Positions 8,306-17,172 of a DNA stretch of 64,000 nucleotides are shown here, in pieces (the first letter of the stretch is position 1; each line of letters starts with the position of its first letter). The stretch covers positions 124,001-188,000 of the forward strand of contig NZ_SMKW01000002.1 of the NCBI RefSeq assembly GCF_004348985.1, given 5' to 3'. Made by a program: the position numbers and the translations under genes. The notes beneath the pieces were generated by a model. That model was not told where the DNA came from. It ran no database searches and worked only from the letters and a program-made list of their open reading frames with translations. The DNA is from Saccharopolyspora elongata. GTDB taxonomy: Bacteria > Actinomycetota > Actinomycetes > Mycobacteriales > Pseudonocardiaceae.

Positions 8306-9106
8306 ATGGGTCAGATAGGCTCGATGACGGAGTTCGGTTTCGGCTGGCTGACACCGGTCCTGTCGTACGTGATGGCTTGCGTCGGTGCGGCGCTCGGCTT
8401 GCGCTGCATGGTTCGCGCGCTCGCGACGACTGGCCGCGCGCGGCGCAATTGGTTGATCAACGGTGCCGTCGCGATCGGCACCGGCATCTGGACGATGCAC
8501 TTCATCGCGATGCTCGGCTTCCACGTCACGGGCACCGACGTCCGCTACGACGTCCCGCTCACGGTGCTGAGCCTGGTGGTCGCCATCGTGGTGGTCGGCA
8601 TCGGCGTCTTCGCGGTCGGCTACAGCCGTTCCAAGGTGCTGGCGGTGCTCGTCGGAGGCCTGATCGCCGGTGTCGGGGTGGCCGCCATGCACTACGTCGG
8701 GATGGCGGCGATGCGGCTTTCCGGCATGGTCAGCTACGCCCCCGAGATCGTCGCGTTGTCCGTGGTCATCGCCGTGGCCGCCGCGACCGCCGCGCTGTGG
8801 GCGACGCTGAACATCCGCGGCCCGCTGGCCGCGTTCGGCGCCTCGCTGGTGATGGGCGTGGCGGTCAGCGCGATGCACTACACGGGCATGGCCGCCGTGA
8901 GCGTCCACCTGCACGACGTGGCCGCGCCCGTGGCCGGCGCCTCGCCGATGCAGTTCATCTTCCCGCTCACCGTTCTGCTGGGGTCGTACCTGTTCCTCAC
9001 CTCGGCGTTCGTCGCGATTTCGCCGAACGCGTCGCGGAAGCCCGATTCGGACGACGCCGGGGGAGCGTCGGAGAATCCCGCGGAGCCGACCGCCGGAAGA
9101 ATTTGA
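8306..9106 (+). CDS. MHYT-domain integral membrane sensor
   Basis: A 266-residue protein with seven predicted membrane helices and the three diagnostic repeats of the MHYT domain: MHFIAM near residue 68, MHYVGM near 129 and MHYTGM near 191. In this family the conserved Met/His residues are proposed to bind copper and sense oxygen, CO or NO. There is no attached GGDEF, EAL or kinase output domain; the C-terminus is a short polar tail. ATG 8306 has AGGGA upstream; ATG 8324 is an alternative. The conservon kinase begins 94 nt downstream on the same strand, so this sensor may feed that system. Confidence 0.87.
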   Translation: MGQIGSMTEFGFGWLTPVLSYVMACVGAALGLRCMVRALATTGRARRNWLINGAVAIGTGIWTMHFIAMLGFHVTGTDVRYDVPLTVLSLVVAIVVVGIGVFAVGYSRSKVLAVLVGGLIAGVGVAAMHYVGMAAMRLSGMVSYAPEIVALSVVIAVAAATAALWATLNIRGPLAAFGASLVMGVAVSAMHYTGMAAVSVHLHDVAAPVAGASPMQFIFPLTVLLGSYLFLTSAFVAISPNASRKPDSDDAGGASENPAEPTAGRI

Positions 9107-9200
9107 TCAACGGAATTCCCGCCGCGCATATCGCGTGAATTGATCGGTCGCCCGCCGCGTCCGCAACAGCCGTTTCTCGAAAATCCGGGATGGATGGTTC

Positions 9201-11453
9201 ATGCCCGAAAAACGCCGGTATTCCGGCATTGGATTCCCGCGCCTGCAACCGAAATCGGTGCGCGCGAAGACCGTTGCGCTGCTCGCGGTTCCGGTCGTTT
9301 CGCTCATGGCGCTGTGGTCGATGGCCACGGTTTCGGCGGTGCAGAGCGCATGGACGCTGCACCAGGTCGAGCAGCTCAACGAGAAGCTGGCCGGCCCGGT
9401 CCGGAACCTGGTCGGCAGCCTGCAGGGCGAGCGCGCCGCGGCCGTGCGGTACCTGGCCGCGCCGCAACCGGCGGCGGAGCAGGCCTTCGCCGCCGAGCGC
9501 GCGCGCACCGCGCAGGCCACCACCGCGCTGCTCGACGGCGTGACCGTCGCCAGGGCCGACATCGCGAGCCTCGCCACCGACGTGAACCAGCGCATCGACG
9601 TGCTCGTCCAGGACCTCGACCGGTTCCAGAGCGCCCGGCCGGCGGACTGGACCAGTGCTTACGTCGAGTACTCCGCCGCGATCGAGCACGCGTTCGCGGT
9701 GGAGGAAGTGCTGACCACTGTGCAGGACGGGCAGGCGGCCGCGGCCGCACGGGTCGTCCTCCAGCACAGCCGCGTGGCGGAGACGATCGACCGGCAGGAC
9801 GCGATCGTGACCTCGGTGCCGGTGGGCGCGAGGATGACGCCCGAGCAGCACCGGGCCTTCGCCGTCGCACTCGGCGGTCAGGACGTGCTGACCGATGGCC
9901 TGCTGCCCGAACTCCCCGCTGCCGACCAGGAGGCGTACCGGCGGCTGGTCGATGGCGACGCTTACCGTTCCCTCTGGGCGATGCAGAGGGACATGCTCGA
10001 AGCGGGCACCGTCACGTTCGCGCCGGATCAGTGGCGCGGCGCGGTGCAGGCCCTGACGCAGGCGGTGGACACAAGCCAGGCCAACGCGCGTGCCGCGGGC
10101 GTCGTGGAGGCGGAAGCGGCGAGCCGATCGGTGACGACGCAGGCGGTGTGGACGGTGCTCCTCGGCCTGGTCGCCGTGCTGCTCGCGCTGGCGGTCTCCG
10201 TCCGGATCGGTCGCGGCATGGTGATCGAGCTGGTCGGTCTGCGCGACTCGGCGCTGGAACTGGCGAACCGGCGGCTCCCGCAGGCGATGCGCAGGCTGCG
10301 GGCCGGGGAGAAGATCGACATCGATGCCGACGTCCCGGTGGTCGCGCCCGGCGAGGGCGAGATCGGCCAGGTCGGCGACGCGCTCAACGCGGTGCAGCGC
10401 TCGGCGCTGCAAGCCGCGGCCGAACGGGCCGAACTGCTCACCGGGGTTTCCGGGGTGTTCGTCAACCTCGCCCGGCGCAGCCAGTCCCTGGTGCACCGCC
10501 AACTCGGAATCTTGGACGGCATGGAACGCCGGACTGAAGACCCGGCCGCGCTGGAAGATCTGTTCCGGGTCGACCACCTGGCGACGCGGATGCGCCGACA
10601 CGCCGAGGGGCTGATCATCATGTCCGGTGCCGCTCCCGGTCGGGCCTGGCGCCAGCCGGTGCCGTTGATGGACCTGGTCCGCTCGGCGGTCTCCGAGGTC
10701 GAGGACTACGCGCGCGTCGAGATCCGCCGGATGCCCGGGCTGTCCGTGCTCGGCTCGTCGGTCTCCGACGTCACGCACCTGTTCGCCGAACTCGTGGAGA
10801 ACGCCACGACGTTCTCGCCGCCCGACAGCACCGTGCTGGTGCACGGCGAGCCGGTGGGCACCGGGTTCGTGGTGGAGATCGAGGACCGCGGCCTGGGCAT
10901 GAGTCCGGAGCGGATGGCGGAGGCCAACCGGCTGATCGCCGAGGCCCACCGGCTGGAGCTGTTCGAAAGCGACCGGCTGGGCCTGTTCCTGGTGAGCCGC
11001 CTGGCGAACCGGCAGGGCATCACCGTGTCGCTGCGCCGCTCTCCCTACGGTGGTACCACGGCCGTGGTGCTGCTGCCGATGTCGATCCTCACGTCGGAAC
11101 CGGCCGGGGACTCCCGCGATCAGCCGTCCGAACCGGACGAACCCGCGCGGCCGCCGAAGAAGGCGATCGCGACGAGGCTGCCGGTCCGGACCGCGGTGCC
11201 GGCGCGGCAGCAGGTCTGGGTGGAGCCGGCGGTGGCCGACGAGCCCGCGCCGGAACCGGACACCGGGGGTCTGCCGCGCCGGACCCGCCAGGCGAGCCTC
11301 GCCACCGGGCTGCAAGCGGACAACCGCAAGCGAACCGACCCGGCCGCCGCGTCCCCCGTGTCGCCCGACCAGGCGCGAAGCATGATGTCCGCGCTCCAGC
11401 AGGGATTCGCCCGCGGACGCGGCGCGGCGACCGACGACTCCGCTGACGCCTGA
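9201..11453 (+). CDS. cvnA: Conservon sensor histidine kinase-like protein (CvnA type)
   Basis: A 750-residue membrane protein. A first membrane helix lies at about residues 29-49, a large helical extracytoplasmic region at 50-310 resembles nitrate/nitrite-sensing domains, and a second helix lies at about 315-335. The cytoplasmic part has the conservon pattern RRSQSLVHRQL, DHLATRMRRHAEG in place of a classical H-box, then an ATPase domain with ELVENATTFSPP (N box), EDRGLGMS (G1) and GLFLVSRLA (G2). A Pro/Arg-rich tail follows. In Streptomyces conservons these proteins act with CvnB, C and D as a membrane-bound G-protein-like complex. It is the first of four collinear conservon genes, 14 nt ahead of cvnB. 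Confidence 0.92.
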   Translation: MPEKRRYSGIGFPRLQPKSVRAKTVALLAVPVVSLMALWSMATVSAVQSAWTLHQVEQLNEKLAGPVRNLVGSLQGERAAAVRYLAAPQPAAEQAFAAERARTAQATTALLDGVTVARADIASLATDVNQRIDVLVQDLDRFQSARPADWTSAYVEYSAAIEHAFAVEEVLTTVQDGQAAAAARVVLQHSRVAETIDRQDAIVTSVPVGARMTPEQHRAFAVALGGQDVLTDGLLPELPAADQEAYRRLVDGDAYRSLWAMQRDMLEAGTVTFAPDQWRGAVQALTQAVDTSQANARAAGVVEAEAASRSVTTQAVWTVLLGLVAVLLALAVSVRIGRGMVIELVGLRDSALELANRRLPQAMRRLRAGEKIDIDADVPVVAPGEGEIGQVGDALNAVQRSALQAAAERAELLTGVSGVFVNLARRSQSLVHRQLGILDGMERRTEDPAALEDLFRVDHLATRMRRHAEGLIIMSGAAPGRAWRQPVPLMDLVRSAVSEVEDYARVEIRRMPGLSVLGSSVSDVTHLFAELVENATTFSPPDSTVLVHGEPVGTGFVVEIEDRGLGMSPERMAEANRLIAEAHRLELFESDRLGLFLVSRLANRQGITVSLRRSPYGGTTAVVLLPMSILTSEPAGDSRDQPSEPDEPARPPKKAIATRLPVRTAVPARQQVWVEPAVADEPAPEPDTGGLPRRTRQASLATGLQADNRKRTDPAAASPVSPDQARSMMSALQQGFARGRGAATDDSADA

Positions 11454-11467
11454 GACGAGGAGCATCC

Positions 11468-11890
11468 ATGTTTGGCACGACCGAACGATCCGGGGAGCTG
11501 AGCTGGCTCCTGGACGAGCTGGTCCACAACGTGCCGCGAGTCAGACTCGCGCTGCTGCTGTCCAACGACGGCCTGGCCATGGCCGTGTCGTCGGGGGTCC
11601 GCGACGAGGACGGCGAGCACCTCGCCGCGGTCGCCTCGGCGCTGCACAGCCTCGCGAAGGGCACCAGCAGGCACTTCGACGCCGGCTCCGTCCGGCAGAC
11701 GATGATCGAGCTGGACGGCGGCTTCCTGTTCGTCGTGGCCGCCGGCGGCGGCACCTGTCTCACGGTGTTCGCCGACGCGGGCGCCGACATCGGTTTCGTC
11801 GCCTACGAGATGGCGCGGCTGATCAACCAGGTCGGCGAGCACATGCACGCCGCGGACCGCTCGCCCGGCCAAGCCGGGGGTGACCGATGA
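11468..11890 (+). CDS. cvnB: Roadblock/LC7-domain protein (CvnB type)
   Basis: A 140-residue single roadblock/LC7 domain: ELSWLLDELVHNVPRVRLAL at the start, LLLSNDGLAMAVSSG, then a central HLAAVASALHSLAKG helix and GGTCLTVFADAGADIGFVAY. This is the MglB-like light-chain fold used as GTPase partner or activating protein. It sits between the kinase and the DUF742 gene of the conservon. Its stop overlaps the next start by 11 nt (GTG at 11880). The ATG has ACGAGGAGC upstream. Confidence 0.93.
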   Translation: MFGTTERSGELSWLLDELVHNVPRVRLALLLSNDGLAMAVSSGVRDEDGEHLAAVASALHSLAKGTSRHFDAGSVRQTMIELDGGFLFVVAAGGGTCLTVFADAGADIGFVAYEMARLINQVGEHMHAADRSPGQAGGDR

Positions 11891-12284
11891 CGGCATCGGG
11901 GTGCGGGTCGTGAACGGGCCCCACCAGAACTGGTACGACGACGACGCGGGGCCGATGGTGCGGCTGTACGCGATGACCGGCGGCCGCGCCCGGCCGGGTC
12001 GCGGCGAGCTGGACATCATCACGCTCGTGGTGGCCGCCACCGCACCCGAGCGCGACCTGACGCTCACCCCGGAACAGGCCGGAATCCTCGGCCTCTGCCG
12101 GGGCAGGCGGGTGTCGGTCGCGGAGATCGCGGCCCGCTCGAACCTGCCGCTGAGCGTCGTCCGGGTGCTGCTGGCCGACCTGCTCGACGCCGGGCACGTC
12201 CGCATCGAACGCCCCACGCCGCCGCGCGAACTGCCGAGCGAAGACGTACTGAGGGAAGTGATCAATGGCCTCCGCGCGCTCTGA
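11880..12284 (+). CDS. cvnC: DUF742 winged-helix protein (CvnC type)
   Basis: A 134-residue DUF742 protein. The conserved opening MVRLYAMTGGRARP near residue 22 is followed by ELDIITLVVA and a winged-helix segment, VSVAEIAARSNLPLSVVRVL with LLADLLDAGHV. In conservons CvnC binds CvnB and CvnD and may link the complex to DNA or protein partners. The start codon is GTG at 11880, inside the end of cvnB. The 3' end overlaps the GTPase gene by 20 nt, so all three genes are translationally coupled. Confidence 0.93.
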   Translation: MTDDGIGVRVVNGPHQNWYDDDAGPMVRLYAMTGGRARPGRGELDIITLVVAATAPERDLTLTPEQAGILGLCRGRRVSVAEIAARSNLPLSVVRVLLADLLDAGHVRIERPTPPRELPSEDVLREVINGLRAL

Positions 12285-12852
12285 CCACCGGATCGGCGGG
12301 CCCGTCACCGCGCTGAAGATCCTGATCGCCGGCGGGTTCGGCGTCGGCAAGACGACGATGGTGGGCGCGGTCAGCGAGATCCGGCCGCTGCACACCGAGG
12401 AGCGTCTCACCGAGGCCGGCGTCGGCGTGGACTCCACGGCCGGGGTGGAGCAGAAGACCACCACGACTGTGGCGATGGACTTCGGCCGCATCACGTTGCG
12501 CGACGAGTTCGCGCTGTACCTGTTCGGCACGCCGGGGCAGGACCGCTTCTGGTTCTTCTGGGACGACATCGCGCAGGGCGCGCTCGGCGCCGTCGTGCTC
12601 GCGGACACCCGCCGCCTGCCGGACTGCTTCGCGTCGGTGGACTACTTCGAGCGCCGCGAGATCCCGTTCATCGTGGCGGTCAACCAGTTCACGGGCTCGC
12701 GGCGCTTCGGGGTGGAGGAGGTCGCCGCGGCGCTCGACCTCGACCCGGGCACGCCGGTCGTCCTCTGCGACGCCCGGGAACGCGAATCGGCCAAGGAAGT
12801 CCTGATCGCCCTGGTGGAACACGCCAGCCGCGTCTACGCCGAACGCCGCTGA
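12265..12852 (+). CDS. cvnD: Conservon small GTPase (CvnD type)
   Basis: A 195-residue Ras-like/MglA-type nucleotide-binding protein. The P-loop is GGFGVGKTT near residues 26-34, the switch region includes QKTTTTVAMDFG, the G3-equivalent is LFGTPGQDRF, and the G4 position reads VNQF instead of NKxD, which is usual for the conservon subfamily. It is the last gene of the conservon, started inside cvnC and followed 17 nt later by a very strong hairpin. In the Streptomyces model CvnD cycles between GDP and GTP under control of CvnA and CvnB. Confidence 0.93.
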   Translation: MASARSDHRIGGPVTALKILIAGGFGVGKTTMVGAVSEIRPLHTEERLTEAGVGVDSTAGVEQKTTTTVAMDFGRITLRDEFALYLFGTPGQDRFWFFWDDIAQGALGAVVLADTRRLPDCFASVDYFERREIPFIVAVNQFTGSRRFGVEEVAAALDLDPGTPVVLCDARERESAKEVLIALVEHASRVYAERR

Positions 12853-12869
12853 GCTTCGACCACTGCGGA

Positions 12870-12922
12870 CCGCAAAAGGGGTGTGCCCGCCGGGATCTCC
12901 GGCGGGCACACCCCTTTTGCGG
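12870..12922. terminator. Strong bidirectional hairpin between conservon and asparaginase
   Basis: A perfect 24-bp stem (left arm 12870-12893, right arm 12899-12922) with a 5-nt GATCT loop. The arms contain AAAAGG/CCTTTT, so each direction carries a short U-run within the stem. It separates the convergent cvnD and asparaginase genes. Confidence 0.9.
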
Positions 12923-12924
12923 TG

Positions 12925-13875
12925 TCAGTTCTTCAGGGCGTCGGTGACGGTCAGGCCGTCGCTGGTGAACCGGGCGAGCACGCCCGGGTCGACGCCCGCG
13001 ATCTCCAGTGCCGCGATGGTCGCCGGGAGGCGAGCGCGGTCGGAGCCGTCGGCGATCTTGAGGGCGATCGCGGTGCCGTCGGGCAGCGCGGCGATCTGCA
13101 CCGCTTCGAAGCCGTCCTTGGCGATCAGGCCGGGCACCGCCGCCATCAGCGCCGTGGTGTCCCGGCGGGAACCGGCCACCATCTCCGGGTGCGCCCGGAA
13201 TGCGTGCGCGACGGCGCCTTCCGGGCTGTCGGCCGGCGCGCTGGCGATGCGCCCGGCCGCGGTGGCCAGGCCGCGCAGCGAGACGGCGAACAGCGGTGCG
13301 CCGCAGCCGTCGACGGCCACGTTGGCGATCCGCTGCCCGGTCAGCTCCTCCACGGTGGACGCGATCTCGCGCTGCAGCGGGCGCGCGGGATCCAGGTAGT
13401 CCGATGTGGACCAGCCCTGCCGGCGGCTGACGTGCAGCATCGACGCGTGCTTGCCCGAGCAGTTGTGCGCCAGCCTGCTCGCCGGGCGGCCCGCGACGAG
13501 CCAGGCGTCCCGCTCGGCCGGGTCGAAGGGCAGGTCGGCCGGGTTGCCCAGGTCGGCCTCGGTCGACCCGCCCGACTCCAGCACCCGCAGCGCGCCGGCG
13601 AGGTGGATCTGCTCGCCGGAGTGGCTGGCGGCCGTGAGCGCCAGCAGGTCCGGCGGCAGCGAGAGGCCGAGCCGGACCATGGCGACCGCCTGCATCGGCT
13701 TGGCCGCCGAACGCGGGTAGCAGGCCGTTTCGGCGTCGCCGGCCTGGAACAGGATCGAGCCGTCGGGAGCGACCACCACGACCGAGCCGTGGTGGACGCT
13801 CTCGACGAGGCCGTCCCGCAGCACGTGCACCAGCGGCACGTGCGCGGGAACGCCGACCGGCGGGGTGCGGGTCAT
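12925..13875 (-). CDS. Asparaginase, AnsA/RE-type II family
   Basis: A 316-residue protein of the asparaginase II family (PF06089 type), unrelated to E. coli AnsA/AnsB. Recognisable stretches are [14 protein letters not shown] near residue 53, ASHSGEQIH near 85, [11 protein letters not shown] near 135 with the Ser/Lys pair, and [12 protein letters not shown] near 190. The family hydrolyses L-asparagine to aspartate and ammonia in the cytoplasm. Its ATG overlaps the TGA of the permease gene (ATGA at 13872-13875), so uptake and hydrolysis are translationally coupled. It ends at the shared hairpin at 12870-12922. Confidence 0.88.
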   Translation of the reverse strand: MTRTPPVGVPAHVPLVHVLRDGLVESVHHGSVVVVAPDGSILFQAGDAETACYPRSAAKPMQAVAMVRLGLSLPPDLLALTAASHSGEQIHLAGALRVLESGGSTEADLGNPADLPFDPAERDAWLVAGRPASRLAHNCSGKHASMLHVSRRQGWSTSDYLDPARPLQREIASTVEELTGQRIANVAVDGCGAPLFAVSLRGLATAAGRIASAPADSPEGAVAHAFRAHPEMVAGSRRDTTALMAAVPGLIAKDGFEAVQIAALPDGTAIALKIADGSDRARLPATIAALEIAGVDPGVLARFTSDGLTVTDALKN

Positions 13876-15308
13876 CCGTCGGCCTTTTCGAGCACCGAGG
13901 TGTCGATCTTGCCGCGGACCCGGAACCAGCCGATGACCAGCGCGATGATGATCACCGGCAGGGCCATCAGCGTGATCCGGCCGATCTCGTCGAAGGCCAT
14001 CAGGACCACCACCGACGCGAGGAACACGAGCGTGACGATCTCGGTGTACGGCGAGAACGGCAGCCGGTAGCTCGGCCGGGTCGCCTCGCCGCGCTGCGCC
14101 TTGCGGACGAACAGCAGGTGGCAGACCACGATGATGGCCCAGGTGGCGAGGATGCCGATGGAGGCGAAGTTCAGCACGATCTCGAACGCCTCGGCGGGCA
14201 CCACGTAGTTCAGCCCGACGCCGACCACGCAGACAGCGGCGGTCAGCAGGATGCCGCCGTAGGGCACCTGGTTCTTGTTCATCGCGGCGGTGAACTTCGG
14301 CGCGGAACCGGCCATCGACATCGACCGCAGGATGCGGCCGGTGGAGTACAGGCCCGAGTTCAGGCTGGACATCGCGGCGGTGAGCACCACCAGGTTCATC
14401 ACGTCGCCGGCGTAGGGCACGCCGATGTGCGAGAGCACGGTGACGAACGGGCTTTCGCTCTTGCTGTAGGCGTCCCACGGCATGAGCATCGCCAGCAGCA
14501 CGACGGAGCCGACGTAGAACACGCCGATCCGCCACATGATCGAGTTGATCGCCTTCGGCATGATCTTCGCCGGGTTCTCGGTCTCACCGGCGGCGACACC
14601 GACGAGCTCGACGGAGGCGTAGGCGAAGACCACGCCCTGCATGACCAGGACCAGCGGGATCACGCCGGCCGGGAAGATCCCGCCGTGGTCGGTGATCAGC
14701 TGCGGGCCGGGCAGGGTGCCGTCGATCGGGTGCTGGGTGACCAGCAGGAAGATCCCGATGAACATGAACAGCACCAGCGCGGCGACCTTGATGATGGCGA
14801 ACCAGAACTCCAGCTCGCCGAACAGCTTGACCGAGACCATGTTCAGGGTCAGCACGATCGCCAGCGCGATGAGCGCCAGCACCCACTGCGGGATCGGGGT
14901 GAACGCCGACCAGTAGTGCACGTACAGCGCGATCGCCGTGATGTCGGCGATGCCCGTGGTGGACCAGTTCAGGAAGTGCATCCAGCCCGCCGTGTAGGCA
15001 CCCTTCTCGCCCATGAACTCGCGGGCGTAGGAGACGAAGGAGCCGGAGGAGGGCCGGTGCAGGATCAGCTCGCCGAGCGAGCGCACGACGAAGAACGCGA
15101 ACAACCCGCACACCGCGTAGGCGATCGCCAGCGACGGGCCGGCCTGCGCGAGCCGGCCACCGGCGCCGAGGAACAGCCCGGTGCCGATCGCGCCGCCGAT
15201 GGCGATCATGTTGATGTGCCGCGCTTTCAGCGACTTGCTGTAACCGGCGTCGCCAGCGTCGGCCACGCCGTCGCCACGCTGCGACGGCTGCAGGGTTTGG
15301 TCGGTCAT
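13872..15308 (-). CDS. ansP: L-asparagine permease (APC family)
   Basis: A 478-residue, twelve-helix amino-acid transporter. The APC signature [20 protein letters not shown] is at residues 28-47, followed by [20 protein letters not shown] and a long [20 protein letters not shown] stretch near 240-260, typical of the AnsP/GabP branch of amino acid:proton symporters. Genomic pairing with asparaginase makes asparagine the likely substrate. It is the middle gene of a three-gene operon with the GntR regulator (5 nt upstream) and asparaginase (overlapping). Confidence 0.9.
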   Translation of the reverse strand: MTDQTLQPSQRGDGVADAGDAGYSKSLKARHINMIAIGGAIGTGLFLGAGGRLAQAGPSLAIAYAVCGLFAFFVVRSLGELILHRPSSGSFVSYAREFMGEKGAYTAGWMHFLNWSTTGIADITAIALYVHYWSAFTPIPQWVLALIALAIVLTLNMVSVKLFGELEFWFAIIKVAALVLFMFIGIFLLVTQHPIDGTLPGPQLITDHGGIFPAGVIPLVLVMQGVVFAYASVELVGVAAGETENPAKIMPKAINSIMWRIGVFYVGSVVLLAMLMPWDAYSKSESPFVTVLSHIGVPYAGDVMNLVVLTAAMSSLNSGLYSTGRILRSMSMAGSAPKFTAAMNKNQVPYGGILLTAAVCVVGVGLNYVVPAEAFEIVLNFASIGILATWAIIVVCHLLFVRKAQRGEATRPSYRLPFSPYTEIVTLVFLASVVVLMAFDEIGRITLMALPVIIIALVIGWFRVRGKIDTSVLEKADG

Positions 15309-15313
15309 TGGAT

Positions 15314-16051
15314 TCAGCTATCCCCGTTCTCATCAGCTGCGGGCACCGCGGTAGCGGCGGCCCCGACGATGTTGCTGAGCGTGCTTTCGACGTGGGTCAG
15401 GTGATGGGTCATCGCCTCGGCCGCGGCGATCTCGTCGCGGCCGCCGATCGCCTCCAGGAGCAACCGGTGCTCGACGTTGGATGCCGGGCGCCGGTCACCG
15501 AGCTGGTTCAGCAGGGTCGACTGCCTGGCCAGCGCGTCCCGGATCTCCTCGATGACCTTCGCGAAGACCGGGTTGCCCGATGCCTGGGCGATGGTGATGT
15601 GGAACAGCGAGTCCAGCGCCACCCAGGCGGTGTTGTCGGTCTCCTGCTCCATCCGCTCCACCAGCTCGGTGAGCGTGTCCAGGTGGTCCGAGGCGTGCCG
15701 GCGCGCGGCGTAGCCCGCGGCCGGGACCTCGACGTGCCGGCGCGCTTCGAGGAGGTCGCGCGCCGAGTAGTGGCCGAACACGGGGTTCTCGACCGGCCGG
15801 TTCGACACCACGAACGTGCCCTTGCCGGTCTTCGACGCCGTGAGCCCGAGGGCCTGCAGGGCGCGCAGGGCCTCCCGCACGACCGACCGGCTGACCTCGA
15901 ACTCCTTGCTGAGGCCGGCCTCGGCGGGCAGCTTGTCGCCCACCGAGTACTCGCCTCGTTCGATGGCGTCGCGGAGGGTCTCGAGGACTGCCTCCATCGC
16001 GCCGACTCGCCGGATGCCATGTCCGGCTGCCCGGCTGTCGGACAGGTTCAT
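15314..16051 (-). CDS. FadR-type GntR regulator of the asparagine operon
   Basis: A 245-residue regulator. The winged helix at about residues 20-85 includes [36 protein letters not shown] and KTGKGTFV; the C-terminal FCD ligand domain has the metal-site pattern with [14 protein letters not shown] and [12 protein letters not shown]. It is first in the operon, 5 nt before ansP, so autoregulation and control of asparagine uptake are likely. ATG 16051 gives the longest sensible product; the internal ATG at 15997 ([17 protein letters not shown]) is a credible alternative. TGTCAA at 16084-16089 reads TTGACA on the coding strand as a possible -35. Confidence 0.88.
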   Translation of the reverse strand: MNLSDSRAAGHGIRRVGAMEAVLETLRDAIERGEYSVGDKLPAEAGLSKEFEVSRSVVREALRALQALGLTASKTGKGTFVVSNRPVENPVFGHYSARDLLEARRHVEVPAAGYAARRHASDHLDTLTELVERMEQETDNTAWVALDSLFHITIAQASGNPVFAKVIEEIRDALARQSTLLNQLGDRRPASNVEHRLLLEAIGGRDEIAAAEAMTHHLTHVESTLSNIVGAAATAVPAADENGDS

Positions 16052-16321
16052 GGCACGAAAGGGTGAACGCGAACACGTTCTGTTGTCAAGCCTTCGTGTC
16101 ATTACGCCCGAAAAGGTGAAGTATGACCGTTTGATGCCGATGTGACGCTTGTGCCCGATGCCGTCACTGCCCGGCCGAAATCCGGGGGACGCCACGTGAA
16201 CCGAGCTCATCTCGACCGATACCATCCCGCCGCTGAGGTGCAGGTCTCCTGCGCGAACCGCAACGTACGGTAACCGGTCGTCGGCGCCCCGCGGCTATGG
16301 CCCCGGGCGCCGCCTGCGACA

Positions 16322-17167
16322 TCAGCCGCGCCGGGCGAACACCCCGATCGCGTCGTAGGCGATCCAAGAGCCCTCGTCCTTGTGCAGTTCGAGGACGTTC
16401 TCCCCGACGCGGAAGAGCTCGGCCGGCAGCGGCCGCTCCAGGTAGGAGGGCTTCAGCGGTGATCCGGCGGCGGTGCTGTCGCCCAGCGTTGAGCCCTTCG
16501 TCGCGCCGCCCGCGAAGACCAGCCGGTCGACGGTGGTCCCGTTGATGCCGAGCACCGCGGAACCGGGGATCGTCGCGTGGCTGTCGATGAGCCACAGTGC
16601 CAGGTCGACGCCGGTGGTGGGCGTGGCGGCGAGGTCGAAGCGGAGCCGGAACCGGTGGTCGCGCCGGCCGGCCCAGGAGTCGGCGGGGCCGGGCTGCAGG
16701 TAGCTCCAGGCCTTGCGCGGGTCGTCGGTTCCGAGGCGGAAGTCGACGCCGTCCGGGAACGTGGTGGGATACCGCGAGTACCCGTCCGGGGACAGCGCGA
16801 ACTCGAGCCCCTTGCCGTCGAAGTCGCCGACGGCGGCCAGCGGGATCCCCGACGCGCTCACCGACTCGCGGCTGGTGACCGGGATCGGCGCGGACGGCCG
16901 GGAACGCGCGCCGGAGGCGCCGATCGTCACCACCCGGTACGTCCAGCGCTGCGCGGCGCCGCCGAGCCCTTTGTGCTCGAAGTGCGGGTACACGGTCTTG
17001 GCCAGCAGGGTCTCCGCTGAGATCCGCACGCCGGAGCCGGGTGCGCCGTGCACCGCGTAGTGGTCGACCACGGTGTGCCACGGAACCGGCGTCCAGTCGA
17101 CGACGATCCGGGCGAGCTCGCCCCGGCCGCGCAGGCCGGTGACGGCGGGTGGGAAGGGTGCGCCCAT
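16322..17167 (-). CDS. Fibronectin III-like / polysaccharide-lyase-type carbohydrate-binding protein
   Basis: A 281-residue protein. The first ~110 residues look like a fibronectin type III fold (RIVVDWTPVPWHTVVDHYAV ... RWTYRVVTI). The rest resembles the C-terminal jelly-roll domain of family 4 polysaccharide lyases: FRLRFDLAATPTTGVDLALW, VLGINGTTVDRL, PAELFRVGENVLELHK and IAYDAIGVFA. No catalytic domain of a lyase is present and there is no signal peptide. It lies 5 nt after the PhoD gene on the same strand, so it is probably made together with that secreted phosphatase; binding or scaffolding is inferred. Confidence 0.65.
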   Translation of the reverse strand: MGAPFPPAVTGLRGRGELARIVVDWTPVPWHTVVDHYAVHGAPGSGVRISAETLLAKTVYPHFEHKGLGGAAQRWTYRVVTIGASGARSRPSAPIPVTSRESVSASGIPLAAVGDFDGKGLEFALSPDGYSRYPTTFPDGVDFRLGTDDPRKAWSYLQPGPADSWAGRRDHRFRLRFDLAATPTTGVDLALWLIDSHATIPGSAVLGINGTTVDRLVFAGGATKGSTLGDSTAAGSPLKPSYLERPLPAELFRVGENVLELHKDEGSWIAYDAIGVFARRG

Positions 17168-17172
17168 CGGAG

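Noticed and set aside
8997-11465. An 822-residue minus-strand open frame opposite cvnA
   Set aside because: Arg/His-rich with no domain, fully antisense to a well-supported kinase gene; an artefact of GC-rich codon usage.
16084-16128. A possible GntR operator (GTCAT ... ATGAC) upstream of the asparagine operon regulator
   Set aside because: The arms are short, 20 bp apart and only imperfectly symmetric; not better than chance.
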